From NCBI RefSeq assembly GCF_003573695.1, contig NC_039358.1:195698150-195762149 (forward strand): DNA of 64,000 nt. The letters are read 5' to 3'. The position numbers were made by a program, and so were the translations under genes. The DNA is from Papaver somniferum. Lineage: Eukaryota > Streptophyta > Magnoliopsida > Ranunculales > Papaveraceae. The notes under the pieces are model-generated. The model made no database searches. It was not told the DNA's origin and saw only the letters and a list, made by a program, of their open reading frames with translations. This document shows positions 31,701 to 43,571 of this stretch, in pieces (within the stretch, counting starts at the first letter, position 1; every line of letters begins with the position of its first letter).

Positions 31701-34700
31701 CAAATAGAAAGAAAAAGCCAACACAAAAAGAAAGAGTTCATAAAAATGTTTAATTTAATATACTTTAACTCAAAAAAGTCTACACACTTCGTTATAAGTC
31801 AGAAATTGATTTCTGAGACTAAATTGTAAACTAGATAAACTCATCTTTAACAGAAAAAGTTTGAAAAATATATTGTAATTACAATTAATATGTTCTAAGG
31901 AAATACGTCTAATAAAAATTGCATTGTTGATTCAAGAAAATATGAAGGATGTCAAATTTCACAATAGAAGAAGGATGAAAGACCATGCATAACTAATCCA
32001 AATCCTAACAAATTTCATCTATCTTGGAACAAATAGAAAGACTAAGCCAACACAAAAAGAAAGAGTTCATAAAAATGTTGAATTTAATATACGCTAACTC
32101 AACAAAGTCGACACATTTCGTTATAAGTCAGAAATTGATTTCCGAGACTAAATTGTAAACTAGATAAACTCATCATTAACAGAAAAAGTTTGAAAAATGT
32201 ATAGTAATTACAATTAATATGTTCTAAGGCAATATGACTAGTAAAAATTGCATTTCTATGTACGTTGATTCAAGAAAATATGAAGGAAGTCAAATTTCAC
32301 AATAGAAGAAGGATGAAAGACCATGCAGAACTAATCCAAATCCTAACAAATTTCATCTATTTTGAAACAAATAGAAAGACCAAGCCAACACAAAAAGAAA
32401 GAGTTCATAAAAATGTTGAATTTAATATACGTTAACTCAAAAAGGTCCACACACTTCGTTATAAATCGGAAATTGATTTCTGAGACTAAATTGTAAACTA
32501 CATAAACTCATCTTTAACAGAAAAAGTTTGAAAAATGTATTGTAATTACAATTAATATGTTCTAAGGAAATACGTCTAATAAAAATTGCATTTCTATGTA
32601 CGTTGATTCAAGAAAATATGAAGGAAATCAAATTTCACAATAGAAGATAGATGAAAAACCATGCAAAACTAATCCAAATCCTAACAAATTTCATCTATCT
32701 TGAATCAAATAGAAAGACAAAGCCAACACAAAAAGAAAGAGTTCATAAAAATGTTGAATTTAATATACCTTAAATCAAAAAAGTCTACACATTTCGTTAT
32801 AAGTCGAAAATTGATTTGTGAGACTAAATTGTAAACTAGATAAACTCATCTTTAACAAAAAAAGTTTTAAAAATGTATTGTAATAACAATTAATATTTTC
32901 TAAGGCAATACGTCTGGTAAAAATTGCATTTCTATGTACGTTGATTCAAGAAAATATAAAGGAAGTCAAATTTCACAATACAAGAAGGACGAAAGACCAT
33001 GCAGAACTAATCCAAATCCTGACAAATTTTATCTATCTTGAATCAAATAGAAAGACAAAGCAAACACAAAATGAAAGAGTTCATAAAAATGTTGAATTTA
33101 ATATACGTTAACTCAAAAAAGTCTACACACTTCGTTATAAGTCGGAAATTGATTTCTGAGACTAAATTGTAAACTAGATAAACTCATCTATAACATAAAA
33201 AGTTTGAAAAATATATAGTAATTACAATTAACATGTTCTAAGACAATACGAATAGTAAAAATTGCATTTCTATGTACGTTGATTCAAGAAAATATGTAGG
33301 AAGTCAAATTTCACAATAGAAAAAGGATGAATGACCATGCAAAACTAATCCAAATCCTAATATATTTCATCTATCTTGAATCAAATAGAAAGAAAAAGCC
33401 AACACAAAAAGAAAGAGTTCATAAAAATGTTTAATTTAATATACGTTAACTCAAAAAAGTCTACACACTTCGTTATAAGTCAGAAATTGATTTCTGAGAC
33501 TAAATTGTAAACTTGATAAACTCATCTTTAATAGAAAAAGTTTGAAAAATATATTGTAATCACAATTAATATGTTCTAAGGAAATACGTCTAATAAAAAT
33601 TGCATTTTCTATGTACGTTGATTCAAGAAAATATGAAGGATGTCAAATTTCACAATAGAAGAAGGATGAAAGACCATGCATAACTAATCCAAATCCTAAC
33701 AAATTTCATCTATCTTGGAACAAATAGAAAGACTAATCCAACACAAAAAGAAAGAGTTCATAAAAATGTTGAATTTAATATACGTTAACTCAAAAAAGTC
33801 GACACATTTCGTTATAAGTCAGAAATTGATTTCTGAGACTAAATTGTAAACTAGATAAACTCATCATTAACAGAAAAAGTTTGAAAAAATGTATAGTAAT
33901 TACAATTAATATGTTCTAAGGAAATACGACTAGTAAAAATTGCATTTCTATGTACGTTGATTCAAGAAAATATGAAGGAAATCAAATTTCACAATAGAAG
34001 AAGGATGAAAGACCATGCAGAACTAATCCAAATCCTAACAAATTTCATCTATCTTGAAACAAATAGAAAGACCAAGCCAACACAAAAAGAAAGAGTTCAT
34101 AAAAATGTTGAATTTAATATACGTTAACTCAAAAAGGTCCACACACTTCGTTATAAATCGAAAATTGATTTCTGAGACTAAATTGTAAACTAGATAAACT
34201 CATCATTAACAGAAAAAGTTTGAAAAATGTATAATTACAATTAATATGTTCTAAGGCAATACGACTAGTAAAAATTGCATTTCTATGTACGTTGATTCAA
34301 GAAAATATGAAGGAAATCAAATTTCACAATAGAAAAAGGATGAAAGACCATGCAAAACTAATCCAAATCCTAATATATTTCATCTATCTTGAATCAAATA
34401 GAAAGATAAAGCCAACACAAAAAGAAAGAGTTCATAAAAATGTTTAATTTAATATACGTTAACTCAAAAAAGTCTACACACTTCGTTATAAGTCAGAAAT
34501 TGATTTCTGAGACTAAATTATAAACTAGATAAACTCATCCTTAACAAAAAAAGTTTGAAAATTATATTGTAATTACACTTATGTTCTAAGGCAATACGTC
34601 TGATAAAAATTGCATTTCTATGTACGTTGATTCAAGAAAATATGAAGGAAGTCAAATTTCACAATAGAAGAAGGATGAAAGACCATGCAAAACTAATCCA

Positions 34701-37361
34701 AATCCTAACAAATTTCATCTATCTTGAAACAAATAGAAAGACCAAGCCAACACAAAAAGAAAGAGTTCATAAAAATGTTGAATTTAATATACGTTAACTC
34801 AAAAAGGTCCACACACTTCGTTATAAATCGGAAATTGATTTCTGAGACTAAATTGTAAACTACATAAACTCATCTTTAACAGAAAAAGTTTGAAAAATGT
34901 ATTGTAATTACAATTAATATGTTCTAAGGCAATACGTCTAATAAAAATTGCATTTCTATGTAAGTTGATTCAAGAAAATATGAAGGAAATCAAATTTCAC
35001 AATAGAAGATAGATGAAAAACCATGCAAAACTAATCCAAATCCTAACAAATTTCATCTATCTTGAATCAAATAGAAAGACAAAGCCAACACAAAAAGAAA
35101 GAGTTCATAAAAATGTTGAATTTAATATACGTTAACTCAAAAAAGTCTACACACTTCGTTATAAGTCAGAAATTGATTTCTGAGACTAAATTGTAAACTA
35201 GATAAACTCATCATTAACAGAAAAAGTTTGAAAAATGTATAGTAATTACATTAATATGTTCTAAGGCAATACGACTAGTAAAAATTGCATTTCTATGTAC
35301 GTTGATTCAAGAAAATATGAAGGAAGTCAAATTTCACAATAGAAAAAGGATGAAAGACCATGCAAAACTAATCAAAATCCTAATATATTTCATCTATCTT
35401 GAATCAAATAGAAAGATAAAGCCAACACAAAAAGAAAGAGTTCATAAAAATGTTTAATTTAATATACGTTAACTCAAAAAAGTCTACACACTTCGTTATA
35501 AGTCAGAAATTGATTTCTGAGACTAAATTGTAAACTAGATAAACTCATCTTTAACAAAAAAAGTTTGAAAAATATATTGTAATTACACTTAATATGTTCT
35601 AAGGCAATACGTCTAATAAAAATTGCATTTCTATGTACGTTGATTCAAGAAAATATGAAGGAAGTCAAATTTCATAATAGAAGAAGGATGAAAGACCATG
35701 CATAACTAATCCAAATCCTAACAAATTTCATCTATCTTGAAACAAATAGAAAGACCAAGCCAACACAAAAAGAAAGAGTTCATAAAAATGTTGAATTTAA
35801 TATACGTTAACTCAAAAAAGTCTACACACTTCGTTATAAATCGGAAATTGATTTCTGAGACTAAATTGTAAACTACATAAACTCATCTTTAACAGAAAAA
35901 GTTTGAAAAATGTATTGTAATTACAATTAATATGTTCTAAGGCAATACGTCTAATAAAAATTGCATTTCTATGTACGTTGTTTCAAGAAAATATAAAGGA
36001 AGTCAAATTTCACAATAGAAGAAGGACGAAAGACCATGCAGAACTAATCCAAATCCTGACAAATTTCATCTATCTTGAATCAAATAGAAAGACAAAGCAA
36101 ACACAAAAAGAAAGAGTTCATAAAAATGTTGAATTTAATATACGTTAACTCAAAAAAGTCTACACACTTCGTTAAAAGTCAGAAATTTCTGAGACTAAAT
36201 TGTAAACTAGATAAACTCATCTTTAACAGAAAAAGTTTGAAAAATGTATTGTAATTACAATTAATATGTTCTAAGGCAATACGACTAGTAAAAATTGCAT
36301 TTCTATGTACGTTGATTCAAGAAAATATAAAGGAAATCAAATTTCACAACAGAAGAAAGATGAAAAACCATGCAAAACTAATCCAAATCCTAACAAATTT
36401 CATCTATCTTGAATAAAATAGAAAGACAAGCCAACACAAAAAGAAAGAGTTTATAAAAATGTTGAATTTAATATACGTTAACTCAAAAAAGTCTACACAC
36501 TTCGTTATAAGTCGGAAATTGATTTCTGAGACTAAATTGTAAACTAGATAAACTCATCTTTAACAAAAAAAAGTTTGAAAAATGTATTGTAATTACAATT
36601 AATATGTTCTAAGGCAATACATCTAGTAAAAATTGCATTTCTATGTACGTAGGTTCAAGAAAATCTGAAGGAAGTCAAATTTCACAATAGAAGAAGGATG
36701 AAAGACCATGCAGAACTAATCCAAATCCTAATATATTTCATCTATCTTGAATCAAATAGAAAGACAAAGCCAACACAAAAAGAAAGAGTTCATAAAAATG
36801 TTGAATTTAATATACGTTAACTCAAAAAAGTCTACACACTTCGTTATAAGTCGGAAATTGATTTCTGAGACTAAATTGTAAACTAGATAACTCATCTTTA
36901 ACAGAAAAAGTTTGAAAAATATACTGTAATTACAATTAATATGTTCTAAGGCAATACGTCTAGTAAAAATTGCATTTCTATGTACGTTGGTTCAAGAAAA
37001 TATGAAGGAAGTCAAATTTCACAATAGAAGAAGGATGAAAGACCATGCAGAACTAATCCAAATCCTAATATATTTCATCTATCTTGAATCAAATAGAAAT
37101 ACAAAGCCAACACAAAAAGAAAGAGTTCATAAAAATGTTGAATTTAATATACGTTAACTCAAAAAAGTCTACACACTTCGTTATAAGTCGGAAATTGATT
37201 TCTGAGACTAAATTGTAAACTAGATAAACTCATCTTTAACAGAAAAAGTTTGGAAAATATATTGTAACTACAATTAATATGTTCTAAGGCAATACGTCTA
37301 GTAAAAATTGCATTTCTATGTACGTTGATTCAAGAAAATATGAAGGAAGTCAAATTTCACA
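28785..37361 (+). repeat. Satellite block S3
   Basis: About 25 monomers, mostly A type in long homogeneous stretches, show local higher-order structure. The variant with AATATAAAGG and GAAGGACGAAAG occurs at about 31263, 32943 and 35983 (steps near 1680 and 3040 bp). Many monomers from about 31.4 to 37.2 kb read GAATTTAATATACG where earlier ones read GAATTTTATATACG, a block-specific change consistent with local homogenisation. No gene is present. Confidence 0.94.
37348..37361. repeat. LINE-C target-site duplication, left copy
   Basis: AGTCAAATTTCACA before the LINE-C T-run matches 43572-43585 exactly. The insertion point in the monomer is only 2 bp from that of LINE-A. Confidence 0.9.
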
Positions 37362-37428
37362 TTTTTTTTGATAAGTCAAAAAATCGTATTGATCAAAAAA
37401 ATTATTTACAAGATAGTTTATGAGAAAA

Positions 37429-37445
37429 GAGGTCAAAGCAACCCC
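37429..37445 (-). other. 3'-terminal hairpin of LINE-C
   Basis: The sense strand reads GGGGTT-GCTTT-GACCTC, a 6-bp stem with two G-U pairs. The layout is the same as in the other LINEs. It is followed by the terminal GACTTATCA-An. Confidence 0.6.
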
Positions 37446-40400
37446 AAAAACTCAAAAAACTATTTAAAACGATAATAAATTACATTAGGAAACTCAATAT
37501 TCCTTAAGAAAGAAGGACGCCCAACAAATTGGATTCTCACTCCCTTATCTAACATGCACCCAGGCTTTGCCATACCATCCGCTGCAAAATTTGCTTCTTG
37601 ATAAGTATGAACAAAACGAATAGAATCATAGAGACCCTTAACCTCCAACCATCTTTGCTGCGCGAACCAAGGAACAGTATTCTCCTCCAAGGCTGTTAGA
37701 ACACTAGCCGAATCTGATCTAAGCACAATAAGTCTATATCCCCACTGTTTCGCCCAATCCAAGCCAATCAAAATACCATATAACTTCGCAATATAGTTAG
37801 ACACGATGCCTAAACCAATGCACATAGCTCCAACCACTTCACAACTTGAATTTCTGGCCACAACACCAGCTCCCGCCACTCCATGGTTGCCCTTTGAGGC
37901 ACCATCCATGCATAACAACAGTTCATCATTATTTGGCGGAAACCAATAACACTCTTTAGGATCAGTGCACTTCACCTTTCTGTAGCTTACACGAAAGAAG
38001 TCAAGGATCCTCAAATCCTCCATCGTATTATGCATAAAACTCTTCATTCTAATGAGTACTCTTGCACCAAGTTAAAAAATCGTTTTTGGAACAACGTCCA
38101 GCAAGGGGTTTTATTTTCATAAACTTTTTTGTTCCTCATGAACCATAATTCAGAGCGGACAACCAGGTTCGCCACCAGCCATAAATCGTTAACAATGCCA
38201 CTACGATGCTTAGCTTCATTGTATGAGGTAATCAGATCATAATGGGGTTTGATATTAAAAATACCTGCAAGCCAATTCCAGGCCTTTTCCGCAAAACTGC
38301 AACTCCAAAGCACATGTTGAAGAGACTCCTCAGCACTTTGACAAACACAGCAGTTTGAAACTAACGAAATATGGAACCTGCTACGAACTTTGTCGAGTGT
38401 TGCGCATGCACCACGAACAAACTTCCAGTTCTGTGCTGCTAGAGAGGGATGAACTACCGTTCTCCATAACAACGAAGCTTCTTTCATAATAGGATATTTC
38501 GTTCTAATCAAATTCTTAACCGACTTGATAGAAAACACTCCCTTCAGGTCAGGCATCCAAATTCTTCTATCCTGGCTATTGCTAAGCCGAGGCAAGTCTT
38601 CCAAAACCACTCCTGCGCTAGTTAGATCTTGCAAATGAATACCCTCCAGCTGCCAGTTACCTTGCACAGTAATATCACAAACCCGTGTTGATCTGTCCAA
38701 GTCTGTGCGGTTCAAAACCTTAGCTAAAGACTCAGTTCCATACCGAACGTCATAGAATAAATAAGTAGTTCTTCCATCGCTAATAATGCACTTCGAATTA
38801 TCTAACATATCCTGATGAACCAAACGAAAGCCAGGTAAAATGGAAAATTTAACGCCTGCCATCTTAATACGACCATCCCTACAAGTGAACTTCGCCTCCA
38901 AAAAACGATCCCATTTCTTATTAGAATATTTAATCGACCACCACAATTTCATAAGCAACGCTTTATTCATAGTCCGCAGGCTAGTAATCCCAAGACCACC
39001 TTCCTTCACCGGGCTACAGATTTTGTCATAACCAACCACAAACGCCCTAGTAAGATTTGAATCTCCCGACCAAAGGAAATTGCGAATCACACGCTCACAT
39101 TGTTGGATGAACTTAACCGTCCATTTATACACAGCCATGTTATGAATAGAATAACTCGAAAGAACATTTTTAACAAGCACAACCCTATCTTGAAAAGATA
39201 GTAACTTGCCTTTTAAAACCGAAAGATGATCCTTAAGCTTGTCAACAACATTGCTGATATGCCTATACCTCACCGCACCTGGCATAACCTTAACTCCCAA
39301 ATAACGGTCCGGAAAATAAGTTATTTCCATACCTAAGAAATCTGCAATGGTCTGACGCCTACTTAAAGACCCACCACCATAGTAAATCTTGCTCTTTTCT
39401 CTACAAACTTGTTGGCCAGAAGCACGCTGATAAGACTCAAGTAACTTCACCAAGTTTGTTAAGCTTTTCATATTTCCCTTGCAAAAAATCATAATATCAT
39501 CAGCAAAGAATAAATGTGTAGGAGCAATACCATTACGTCTTACCATATGAGACATATCTTTATTCTGAAAGAGTTTAGAGATGTTACGGCTAAGAACATC
39601 CTCTATCAAAACAAAAATAAGAGGCGAAAGGGGATCCCCTTGACGCAAACCTCTATTAATCTTGAAAAAACCTTCTGGGCTCCCATTAAGAAGGATGGAA
39701 ATACGAGCTGATTCCAGAATTTTCTGAATCCAAGTACACCAGTCCTCTGAGAAACCATATCTTCGAAACACCTCCATAACAAAAGACCAACTCACACTAT
39801 CAAAAGCTTGAGAAATATCAAGCTTTAGACCCAAATTTCCATCTTTCCTTTTGATGTGTAGCTCATTCACCATTTCAGAGGCTAAACTTATATTTTCATG
39901 AATATTTCTTCCCTTCATGAAAGCAACCTGCTCCTCAGACACCAAATTTCCCAAGACCTTACCAAGCCTGGTAGCAAGAATCTTAGTGAAAATTTTAAAG
40001 AAAAAATTACTGAGCCCAATAGGTCTATACTTCCTCAAGCTATCAGCACCACGGACCTTAGCAAGTAAAAGAATAAGACTCGAATTAGCTCCATTCGGAA
40101 TGGTTTTATTAGCCCAGCAATAAGTAACAACAGAAAAAAGGTCGAGATGAATCAAATCCCAATAATGTCTATAAAAACACCCTGAGAAACCATAAGGACC
40201 AGGTGCACTATCCGCACCTAAATCAAAAACCGCCGCCTTAATCTCTTCAATAGAAGGAATAACATCCAGCATCTGACCCTCATCCAAAGAAATTGAATCA
40301 TGGGTATAGTCAAACAGCTGATTATATATAGGAAGGTCCTCCCCATTGAAGTTAGCCTGATAATAAGAAACTACATGGTCATGAATATGGTTAGGATCAG

Positions 40401-41243
40401 AAATTGTAACACCATCTTCATTAACAAGCTCCGAAATAGTATTAGCACTTCTTCGAATGTTGATTGAATTATGGAAGAAAGAAGTATTACTAGAACCCTC
40501 TAATAACCACTTATTACGAGATTTCTGTTTTAGCATAACATGTTGTTGCATACGAAATTCCTGGACAGCAACTAGAGCATCCTTCATAACATTGAGTTTA
40601 GAATTATCAAACGGATCTTCATCCGAATTCCTACAAGCCACTTCAAAATTTAGCTGCGCCTGCTTTAGTCTAGCATTCACATTACCAAAAACCGTTTGAT
40701 TCCATAACTTGATAGCCTCTTTCAATCGCTTCAGTTTGAAAGGAAAGATAAAATCCGGGCTACTATAAACCGGAGCATTCCAAGAAGCCTCCACCATTCT
40801 CAAAAAATCTGGATGAGAAAACCACATCTTCTGAATACGAAAAGGAGCACGCCTAGGCCTAGGAGCAATAAAAGGAAAACCAATAAGAGTCGAATGATCG
40901 GAAACTTCTCTTGGAATAGCTTTACACCGCCAATTCGAGAACTTAGTTAACTAAGGTTCATTAATTATAGCAAGATCAAGTCTACTAAGAATCCTCCTAA
41001 CGCCAGATTGTCCATTAGTCCAAGTAAACTTAGACCCCAAAGAATCAGCCTCAAAAAGATCATTGTCCGCCATCCAGTCTGTAAACTCATTGATGCAAGA
41101 AGTACGAGTTTCTCTGACCCCTTTCTTCTCATCTTCCCTAAGAATACAATTGAAATCTCCTATGACCAGCCAAGGAGTTGTAGAATCTACCGTTGAGAGT
41201 TGACTCCATAACCTCCTTCGATAAACTTGAATATAACTAGCAT

Positions 41244-41468
41244 TTTTTTTTTGTTTTTTTTTTGTTCATAAAAATGTTGAATTTTATATATGTTAACTAA
41301 AAAAGTCTACACACTTCGTTATACGTCTGAAATTGATTTCTGAGACTAAATTGTAAACTAGATAAACTCATCTTTAACAGATTTTTTTTGATAAGTCAAA
41401 ATTTTGTATTAATAGATAACAAAATTTACAAGAAATAGTTTACAAGAAAAGAGGTTACAAAAGAGGTT
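41244..41468 (-). mobile_element. LINE 3' end fused to satellite: probable 3' transduction
   Basis: In minus-strand sense the order is: about 79 bp of LINE 3' end finishing TTTTGACTTATC (41468-41390), A8 (41389-41382), 118 bp of satellite (41381-41264), then a second A-rich tail, A10-C-A10 type (41263-41243). The whole is flanked by ACTAGCAT (41236-41243) and ACTAGAAT (41469-41476). The target is the LINE-C endonuclease, which resumes after it. The simplest reading is a LINE sitting in satellite whose transcript read past its own poly(A), ended in satellite and was reinserted 5'-truncated. Confidence 0.82.
41264..41381 (-). repeat. Satellite fragment carried inside the chimeric insert
   Basis: GTTCATAAAAATGTTGAATT through CATCTTTAACAGA is a partial satellite monomer, isolated within LINE-C. 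It lies between two A/T runs and is not continuous with any array. Confidence 0.93.
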
Positions 41469-41783
41469 ACTAGAATGAACAAAAGAGATGTAAACCCCCT
41501 CAGTTTTAACCGTAATGGCCTGCCTTGTCATATTAATCACCACCGGCTCTTCAATATTCTCAGTACAAAGAACCCATAGATTACCTATATATTTGAAGAG
41601 GAATTATGAATTGCTTTCTTACAAAACCCACTAAATTAAGCCTCGACATCACACCCTCAGAATAAGAGATCTTCGGTTCAGCAATGCAAAGAATAACTGG
41701 CTTATACACATTAACTAACTCACGAAGCTTCAAACCCGCCTCCATCTTCGCCACCCCATTGATATTTCAATAGAGCACACGAA

Positions 41784-43436
41784 TTAGGAAACAGTCTTTT
41801 TTGGCTTATTAATTATTTTCGGATTCTTACCAGGAACCCTTTTTCAATGATTGGAGAAAATCCTTTGCGAACACGGATACCCAATTCATTAACTTCAGTA
41901 TCAGAATCAGATTTGGATTCTGAAGTTCTACTTAGATGCAAATTACTTTGTTATGAACTAGACATCCGAACACATCCAGGTTTCCTTGGATGTTTAGGAT
42001 CAATTTTCTCCACTGGTATCTCAGCCCATTTAGAACCCTTAACACCCAAAAATGCTTTTTCTCGTGTTAACTCTTCATCAACGGGTTGTCAAAACCCAAC
42101 TCAGCATTCAAAACATCGAATTTATTTGGCGAAATCACAATGGAAGAGTCACCTATAGCATTACAGATAGGGGTATCCGCAATGTTATCAACCACCGTGT
42201 CTTGTTGATGAACTTGTTCACCTAAAATTTCAAGAGGAGTAGACGAACAACTAGCATTGTCCCTATCAGTACTAGAGTGGTTAGTTCGTGCCAATTCACC
42301 ACTACTTCCTGACTTAGCTGTAGTTGTAGTTTCAGCCACTAAAAACCTGTTAGCTAATGCTCGTTTCGCAGCCAATGCCTGTTTAGCTGTCTCAACAGCT
42401 TCAGTCACAGCGCGAAGTTCAGCTTCAGAAGCAGCTAGTTCATCTTCAAGCTGTTTGGTTTCCTCCACACCAAAAACATTCTCCCCAACATTACCTGTCT
42501 CAAAGACTCCCGTACCATCGTTTAAATTGTTCTCAGCGTTCTCAGCTGTCTTAACAATACCACTAGACCTTCCTGATCATTGTTCTTCTTACGATTGCGT
42601 GAACGTTTTTTACCTTTAGTTGTCTGCCATTCCTGAGTAGCCTAATTCTTAGCATCATTCTCCTTTGATAAATCATCTTCCTTTGGTTTTCGTTTACACT
42701 CGTTATTAGTGTGACCAATGATGCAATAGTGCAAACATAATTTTGGGTATTTAGGGATATCCACATATTGCCTGAAAGTTCTACCACCAGCAGTAAGAAG
42801 AATCCTGTCTGGAACATGTTTTGCAAAATCAACATCCACAAGAACCGAAGCAAAGGTCCCAAATTCCAGATTTAGGATTTTTTGATCAACCACTATTGGA
42901 TTACCAACTGCTTTACAGATTGAAAGCAACGATTTTTCTGTCCATAATTCAGCATGAAGCTCTGGTAGATGAACCCATACATTTGCATGGCAAGTATTCT
43001 GACGTTCAGGATCGAAGCCAGGATACCAATCCATCAACATTAGTTCTTGTTGGTTAACATACCACTTTTTGTTACGGATTATAGCTTTGGTTTGTTCATC
43101 ACTCAACATAACCACAAAGAAACCCTTACTCATTGCCATAAACCTCACAGAATTAGGGTTTAGCTGCCATTGAGTAACTAAGCTATTTTTCACTTCCACA
43201 AACTTCAAACCCGTGAAGTTTAATCTCGCAATAAAACTGAACTCAAAAGGCTTGCATCCTTCTTGATAAAATTCAGCAGGGATTACCAAATATGGTTCTC
43301 CATTAAGTAATGTGGGATTAGGTAAACTCTTCACATCTACAGCTGTGGGCTGCAAAGTCTGTCTCACTTTCACTTTCTCAGCAAAGGAGGGATTTTTGGT
43401 ACTATTTTTAAGAAGTAACACTTGGTCTTCAACCAT
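41784..43436 (-). pseudogene. LINE-C ORF1 (stops and frameshifts)
   Basis: The start is taken at MVEDQVLL (43436), matching LINE-B; a longer in-frame ATG at 43487 lies in the leader. The DUF4283-like region is complete (FIARLNFTGLKF, MSKGFFVVMLSDEQTK, DWYPGFDPERQ). The knuckle reads CLHYCIIGHTNNEC, so the second Cys of CX2C is Tyr. A TAG lies at about 42642, then a frame change. An Ala-rich helical segment (EDELAASEAELRAVTEAVE) is readable at 42468-42067, and another frame change follows. The native C-terminus KPKKTVS and TAA are at 41786-41784. Confidence 0.87.
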
Positions 43437-43571
43437 CGTTAACCAAAGATCAATCAAAGTTGAAGAAAATTTTGAAAAAACGCACAAAACCCTAAGGAAG
43501 TCGCCAGAATTTCTCTCTTCTCATTTTTAATTATTTTTTCGATACATGTGTCATCAAAAAGAAGTCCCGGG
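43437..43571 (-). other. LINE-C 5' UTR
   Basis: This leader of about 135 bp includes CTGGCGACTTCCTTAGGG and TTTTGTGCG, matching the LINE-B leader. The element boundary is set by the target duplication starting at 43572. Confidence 0.6.

Larger units (their letters stand above)
37460..41784 (-). pseudogene. LINE-C ORF2: endonuclease, RT, zf-RVT, RNase H (few breaks)
   Basis: The expected start overlaps the ORF1 stop at 41786-41784 but reads TAATT, so the ATG has become ATT. The endonuclease region (41784 to about 40850) is split by the chimeric insert at 41244-41468 and has a TAG in place of Trp at about 40953. From 40827 a frame of 927 codons is open. It holds RT motifs (QAFDSVSW, RGLRQGDPLSPL, FFADDIMIF), then zf-RVT CCVCQSAEESLQH near 38320-38350. 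A 1-base deletion near 38050 (EYS then frame change to RMKSF) separates the RNase H portion, which runs LLLCMDGASKGNHG, ELYGI... , RSDSASV, EANFAAD to 37460. In GNHG a His replaces the Pro seen in the other copies, and AKLYG replaces AELYG, so the RNase H catalytic Glu appears lost. Confidence 0.9.
37362..43571 (-). mobile_element. LINE-C, full-length plant L1-type LINE with few lesions
   Basis: This minus-strand element is bounded by a perfect 14-bp satellite duplication. Less the chimeric insert at 41244-41468 and its duplicated target it is about 5.98 kb. In sense direction it has a 135-bp 5' UTR, ORF1, ORF2 and a 3' UTR with hairpin and GACTTATC-A8. It is close to LINE-B and LINE-D. The main lesions are stops and frameshifts in ORF1, a lost ORF2 start (ATT), one Trp-to-stop at about 40953, a 1-base deletion near 38050, and the chimeric insertion in the endonuclease. 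Confidence 0.94.

Noticed and set aside
28785..37361. CRISPR-like appearance of regularly repeated sequence
   Set aside because: Units are about 338 bp and contiguous, with no unique spacers. This is eukaryotic satellite.
42257..42619. Plus-strand Ala/Ser-rich ORF opposite LINE-C ORF1
   Set aside because: It is the antisense of the Ala-rich helical segment of ORF1; no independent support.
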